Source of the DNA: Pseudothioclava nitratireducens
Lineage (GTDB): Bacteria > Pseudomonadota > Alphaproteobacteria > Rhodobacterales > Rhodobacteraceae
Assembly (NCBI RefSeq): GCF_029210495.1
Contig: NZ_JARGDK010000006.1
Location: 62,001-126,000 of the forward strand
Reading direction: 5' to 3'
DNA: 64,000 bases
Shown here piece after piece: positions 60,866-64,000 of this stretch; position 1 is the stretch's first letter, and the number at the start of each line of letters is the position of its first letter. The position numbers were made by a program, and so were the translations under genes. The notes beneath the pieces were generated by a model, which did no database searches, was not told the DNA's origin, and saw only the letters and a list, made by a program, of their open reading frames with translations.

Positions 60866-62242
60866 TCAGAAGAAGTCGATGGAGACCTGCAACAGGCGCT
60901 CCACCTCGGGGATGTCGGCGCTCAGCGCGAAAAGCGCGATCACGTCGCCCTCTTCGATCTTGGTGCTGCCGAGCGGCTTGAGCACCTTGTCGCCCTTCTG
61001 CACCGCGCCCATCAGAACGCCCTCGGGGAACTCGATCTCGCGCACCAGCTTGCCCGCGATGGGCGAGGTCCCAAGCACCTGCGCCTCGATCACCTCGGCC
61101 TCGGCATCGCCAATCGAATAGACCCCGCGCACCCGCCCATGCCGGATATGGCGCAGGATCGAGGACACGGTGGTCGCGCGCGGATTGATATAGGCGTCGA
61201 TGTCGAGCGGCGCCATGAGCGGCACCAGCGTCGGGTCGTTCACAAGGCTGATCGCCATCCGGCACCCGGCCTGCTTGGCGCGCACCGAGACCAGAATATT
61301 CGTCTTGTCGTCATCGGTCACGGCGAGCACCGCATCGGCCGTCTCGATATTCGCCTCGGCCAGCAGATCGCTGCTCATTCCGTCGCCATTGAGCACGATC
61401 GTGCGTTCCAGCGCATCGGCCGCCCGCTCGGCCACCGCGCGGTTCTTTTCGATCACCTTGGCCCGCACCCGGTCCGAACGCGCCTCAAGCGCGCGCGCCA
61501 CCGCAAGCCCCACATTGCCGCCGCCGATGATGACGACGCGCTCCTGCTTCTTGGTGGCCTTGCCGAAAATCTCGAGCGTGCGGTTCACGTCCTCGATATG
61601 CGAGAAGACATAGATCTGGTCGTCCGCAAACAGCTGATCGCCCGGCTCTGGCGCGAAAAGCCGCCCCTCCCGGCGCACCCCCACGACGATGGCGCGCAGC
61701 GTCGAAAACAGATCGGTCAACTCGCGCAGCGAGGTGTTGAGAACCGGACATTCTTCATGCAGCGCAATCCCCAAAAGCTGCGCCTTGCCGCCCAGAAAAC
61801 TCTCCGTATCAAACGTCGCGGGCGCCGCGAGCCGCTGCAAGGCAGCCTCGGCCACCTCACGCTCGGGGCTGATGATGACGTCGATGGGCAGATGCTCGCG
61901 GCGGTAGAGATCGGCATATTCCGGCGCGAGATAGGTCTGTGCCCGGAGCCGCGCGATCTTGCGCGTGATGCCAAAGACCGACTGGGCCACCTGACAGGTG
62001 ACCATGTTCACCTCGTCCGAATAAGTCGCCGCGATCAGCAGGTCGCAATCGCGCCCCCCCGCCCGGTCAAGCACATCGGGATGCGAGGCAAAGCCCACCA
62101 CGCCCTGCACGTCGAGCGTGTCGGAGGCACGCCGCACAAGCTCGGGGTTGGAATCGACGACGGTGACGTCGTTGCGCTCTCCGGCGAGATGGCGGGCGAT
62201 CTGCCAGCCGACCTGCCCTGCCCCGCAGATGATGACCTTCAT
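60866..62242 (-). CDS. trkA: Trk potassium transporter NAD-binding subunit TrkA
   Basis: A 458-residue TrkA with two RCK_N Rossmann halves: MKVIICGAGQVGWQIARHL at the N-terminus and RVVIIGGGNVGLAVARALE near residue 232, each followed by a RCK_C domain. It is the cytoplasmic NAD-binding regulator of TrkH. It starts 67 bp after ntrX on the same strand and leads directly into trkH. Confidence 0.95.
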   Translation of the reverse strand: MKVIICGAGQVGWQIARHLAGERNDVTVVDSNPELVRRASDTLDVQGVVGFASHPDVLDRAGGRDCDLLIAATYSDEVNMVTCQVAQSVFGITRKIARLRAQTYLAPEYADLYRREHLPIDVIISPEREVAEAALQRLAAPATFDTESFLGGKAQLLGIALHEECPVLNTSLRELTDLFSTLRAIVVGVRREGRLFAPEPGDQLFADDQIYVFSHIEDVNRTLEIFGKATKKQERVVIIGGGNVGLAVARALEARSDRVRAKVIEKNRAVAERAADALERTIVLNGDGMSSDLLAEANIETADAVLAVTDDDKTNILVSVRAKQAGCRMAISLVNDPTLVPLMAPLDIDAYINPRATTVSSILRHIRHGRVRGVYSIGDAEAEVIEAQVLGTSPIAGKLVREIEFPEGVLMGAVQKGDKVLKPLGSTKIEEGDVIALFALSADIPEVERLLQVSIDFF

Positions 62243-62309
62243 GCGAACTCCATGCGCTGCGTCCCGCCCTTTCTAGGCGCGGCCCGTGGTCTGGTCAATC
62301 GAGCGCCGC

Positions 62310-63719
62310 TCAGGCGTCCTGATCGGCCTCGTCCTCGACATGGGCCACGCGCGCACCGGATTTGGCGCTGGTCACGACACCCAGCGATTTGAGCTTCCGG
62401 TGCAGCGCCGAGCGCTCCATGCCCACGAAATTCGCCGTGCGCGAAATGTTGCCTCCGAAGCGATTGATCTGGGTGAGCAGATATTCGCGCTCGAACAGTT
62501 CGCGCGCCTCGCGCAAAGGCAGCGTCGCCAGTTGCCCGCCGAGCACGATCCGCCCTTCTTCCTCCGGCGCGGCGTCGCCCGGCAGTTCGCGCGCCTCGAT
62601 CGGCCCGGTGCCTTCGCCCAGGATCAGCACCCGCTCGATCACGTTGCGCAACTGGCGGATATTGCCCGGCCATTCCATGGTCTGCATCATCGCCGCCGCC
62701 TCTTCGGAAATCTCGCGCAGCGGCAGACCCTGAGCGCGGTTCAGCCCCTCGATGAAATGCTGAGCCAGCAGCGGCACATCCTCGCGCCGCTCCGAGAGCG
62801 CCGGGACCGCGATCGGCACGACGTTCAGGCGGTCGAACAATTCCTGACGGAAGCGCCCGGCGGCGATCTCGGAGGGCAGATCGCGGGTGGTCGAGGAAAT
62901 CACCCGCAGATCGACGCGCACCTTGTCCGCCCCGCCCACTCGGGTGAATTGCTGTTCGGTCAGCACGCGCAGGATCTTGGACTGGGTGCCGAGCGGCATG
63001 TCGGCCACCTCGTCAAAATAGATCACCCCACCATGCGCTTGTTCGAGAAGACCCTTTTCGACCCCGCGTTCAGCGGTTTCGCGCCCGAACAGGACCTCTT
63101 CCATCCGCTCAGGCTCAATCGAGGCCGAGTTGACCGTCACGAAGGGCGCCGAGGCCCGGTTCGAATTCACATGGATGAAGCGCGCGGCGACTTCCTTGCC
63201 CGAGCCGGGCTCGCCCGTCAGCATCACCCGCCCATTGGATTTGGTCACCTTTTCAAGTTGATCCTTGAGCTTACGGAAGGCGGCGGCATTGCCCAGCATC
63301 TCTGCTGGCGTCCCCTCGCGGCGGCGCAAGGAACTGTTTTCCCGGCGCAGACGCGCGGTCTCCATCGCGCGCGAAATCACAACCAGAAGCTGGTCGATAT
63401 TGAACGGCTTCTCGATGAAGTCGTAAGCGCCCTGCTTGATCGCCGCCACCGCGATCTCGATATTGCCGTGGCCCGAGATGATGATGACCGGCACGTCCGG
63501 GTTGTCGCGCTTCACATGCTTGAGGATGTCGATCCCGTCCATCCGGCTGTCCTTGAGCCAGATATCAAGGATCATCAGCGCCGGTTCCTCGGCGTTGAGC
63601 TGGTCCATGCACTCGTCCGAATTGGCCGCCAGACGGGTCTGGAAGCCCTCGTCCTTGAGGATATCCGCGATCAATTCCCGGATGTCCTTTTCGTCGTCCA
63701 CGATCAGAATGTCACTCAT
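62310..63719 (-). CDS. ntrX: nitrogen response regulator NtrX
   Basis: A 469-residue NtrC-family regulator. The receiver domain has the phosphorylatable Asp52 ([14 protein letters not shown]), the AAA+ domain Walker A GEPGSGKE at 169-176 and Walker B GGVIYFDE at 230-237, and the C-terminal Fis-type helix ends [30 protein letters not shown]. The sigma-54 contact motif GAFTGA, expected around residues 212-222, is missing: the sequence runs [13 protein letters not shown]. It overlaps ntrY by 4 bp (ATGA). Confidence 0.95.
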   Translation of the reverse strand: MSDILIVDDEKDIRELIADILKDEGFQTRLAANSDECMDQLNAEEPALMILDIWLKDSRMDGIDILKHVKRDNPDVPVIIISGHGNIEIAVAAIKQGAYDFIEKPFNIDQLLVVISRAMETARLRRENSSLRRREGTPAEMLGNAAAFRKLKDQLEKVTKSNGRVMLTGEPGSGKEVAARFIHVNSNRASAPFVTVNSASIEPERMEEVLFGRETAERGVEKGLLEQAHGGVIYFDEVADMPLGTQSKILRVLTEQQFTRVGGADKVRVDLRVISSTTRDLPSEIAAGRFRQELFDRLNVVPIAVPALSERREDVPLLAQHFIEGLNRAQGLPLREISEEAAAMMQTMEWPGNIRQLRNVIERVLILGEGTGPIEARELPGDAAPEEEGRIVLGGQLATLPLREARELFEREYLLTQINRFGGNISRTANFVGMERSALHRKLKSLGVVTSAKSGARVAHVEDEADQDA

Positions 63720-64000
63720 GTCGTCCCCATTGTGGCCTCGGAGGGCCTTTCCTTGATGGCGCGGGCACCCGTGCGGGCGCGTGGCAGCCGGATTTCAGCC
63801 ATGGCGCCCTGATGGGCCCCCGGCACGAAGGCGGGCGCATCGGTCAGCGTGAGCGTCCCGCCATGTTCTTCGATGATCTTCTTGACGATGGGCAGGCCGA
63901 GCCCGGTGCCCTTCGCACGCGTCGTCACATAGGGCTCGAACAGACGCGAGCGGTCGTGCGGCAGACCGATCCCATTATCCATGATGCGGATCGTGACCTG
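63716..64000 (-). CDS. ntrY: sensor histidine kinase NtrY, C-terminal end only
   Basis: The final roughly 94 codons of a histidine kinase whose remainder lies beyond the right edge. MDNGIGLP and [18 protein letters not shown] are the G1 and G2 boxes of the ATP-binding domain. The 4-bp overlap with ntrX identifies it as NtrY, the partner sensor. No sensor or membrane part is visible. Confidence 0.9.
   Translation of the reverse strand, partial: QVTIRIMDNGIGLPHDRSRLFEPYVTTRAKGTGLGLPIVKKIIEEHGGTLTLTDAPAFVPGAHQGAMAEIRLPRARTGARAIKERPSEATMGTT

Noticed and set aside
1-64000. CRISPR arrays, tRNA or rRNA genes, insertion sequences, prophage genes
   Set aside because: No regularly spaced repeats, cloverleaf genes, transposases, terminal inverted repeats of IS type or phage structural genes were seen on either strand.

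Overview
The window is a high-GC, tightly packed stretch of chromosome from an alphaproteobacterium of the Rhodobacteraceae/Paracoccaceae type. Supporting signs are the gene order ntrY-ntrX-trkA-trkH-hfq-hflX, an alphaproteobacterial rpsB-tsf pair, a CbbR-linked Calvin operon starting cbbF-cbbP-cbbT-cbbG-cbbA, and many ATGA stop/start overlaps. The genus cannot be fixed from sequence alone. The Calvin genes next to persulfide-type genes fit a facultatively autotrophic sulfur oxidiser or purple non-sulfur relative. I see no rRNA, tRNA, insertion sequence, prophage or CRISPR array.

Bases 1-10635 are a cobalamin block. A leftward group (cobD partial, cbiB, a PduX-like kinase, a CobC-like phosphatase) and a rightward group (cobU, cobT, cobS) make and attach the nucleotide loop. 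After a cobalamin riboswitch at about 5262-5432 come btuB, btuF, btuC, btuD and cbiZ for uptake and cobinamide salvage. The middle of btuB is much poorer in G+C than everything around it. Two leftward redox genes (quinone oxidoreductase-like, AhpD-like) then separate this block from the carbon-fixation region.

Bases 12148-28256 hold cbbR and a divergent operon cbbF-P-T-G-A-L-S-Q-O-E. It is a hybrid: the FPTGA genes, typical of Rhodobacter form II operons, are joined to a green-type form IA RuBisCO cassette with its CbbQ/CbbO activase. Between cbbE and the phosphoglycolate phosphatase gene cbbZ lies a three-gene insert: a Tat-exported metallo-beta-lactamase (MBL) fold protein, a Sec-exported SoxH-like MBL protein lacking the usual zinc motif, and a CxxC thioredoxin-fold protein. 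It is preceded by an ATTC-N8-GAAT element resembling the SqrR/BigR persulfide-repressor site. A persulfide-dioxygenase-like MBL protein, a DUF442 phosphatase/sulfurtransferase-like protein and a SulP anion transporter follow (28329-31500), so carbon fixation and reduced-sulfur handling are physically linked.

Bases 31618-48734 are mostly chromosomal housekeeping: a LuxR solo, tsf-rpsB, pseudouridine catabolism (PfkB kinase + psuG), a DUF502 membrane protein, a patatin, 3-hydroxybutyrate dehydrogenase, a YejA-type peptide-binding protein, an entericidin-like lipoprotein, an acyl-CoA ligase, a DsbA-family protein, an MFS exporter and mfd. The most striking feature is between 38970 and 39295: a complete leftward small-RNA unit (promoter with 17-bp spacer, about 75 nt, hairpin, Rho-independent terminator). 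Its 10-nt loop is perfectly complementary to the leader of the divergent yejA-like gene just upstream of its Shine-Dalgarno sequence.

Bases 48780-64000 carry a membrane protein, hemB, a SYLF-domain lipoprotein, a lytic transglycosylase, a membrane-anchored LuxR regulator with cytochrome b561 and a PepSY protein, ssb, a 3-hydroxyisobutyrate-dehydrogenase-like protein, a penicillin acylase homologue, hflX, hfq, trkH, trkA, ntrX and the end of ntrY. A short GC-rich intergenic repeat with the core GGRRTATTTNNGG occurs four times in the window.
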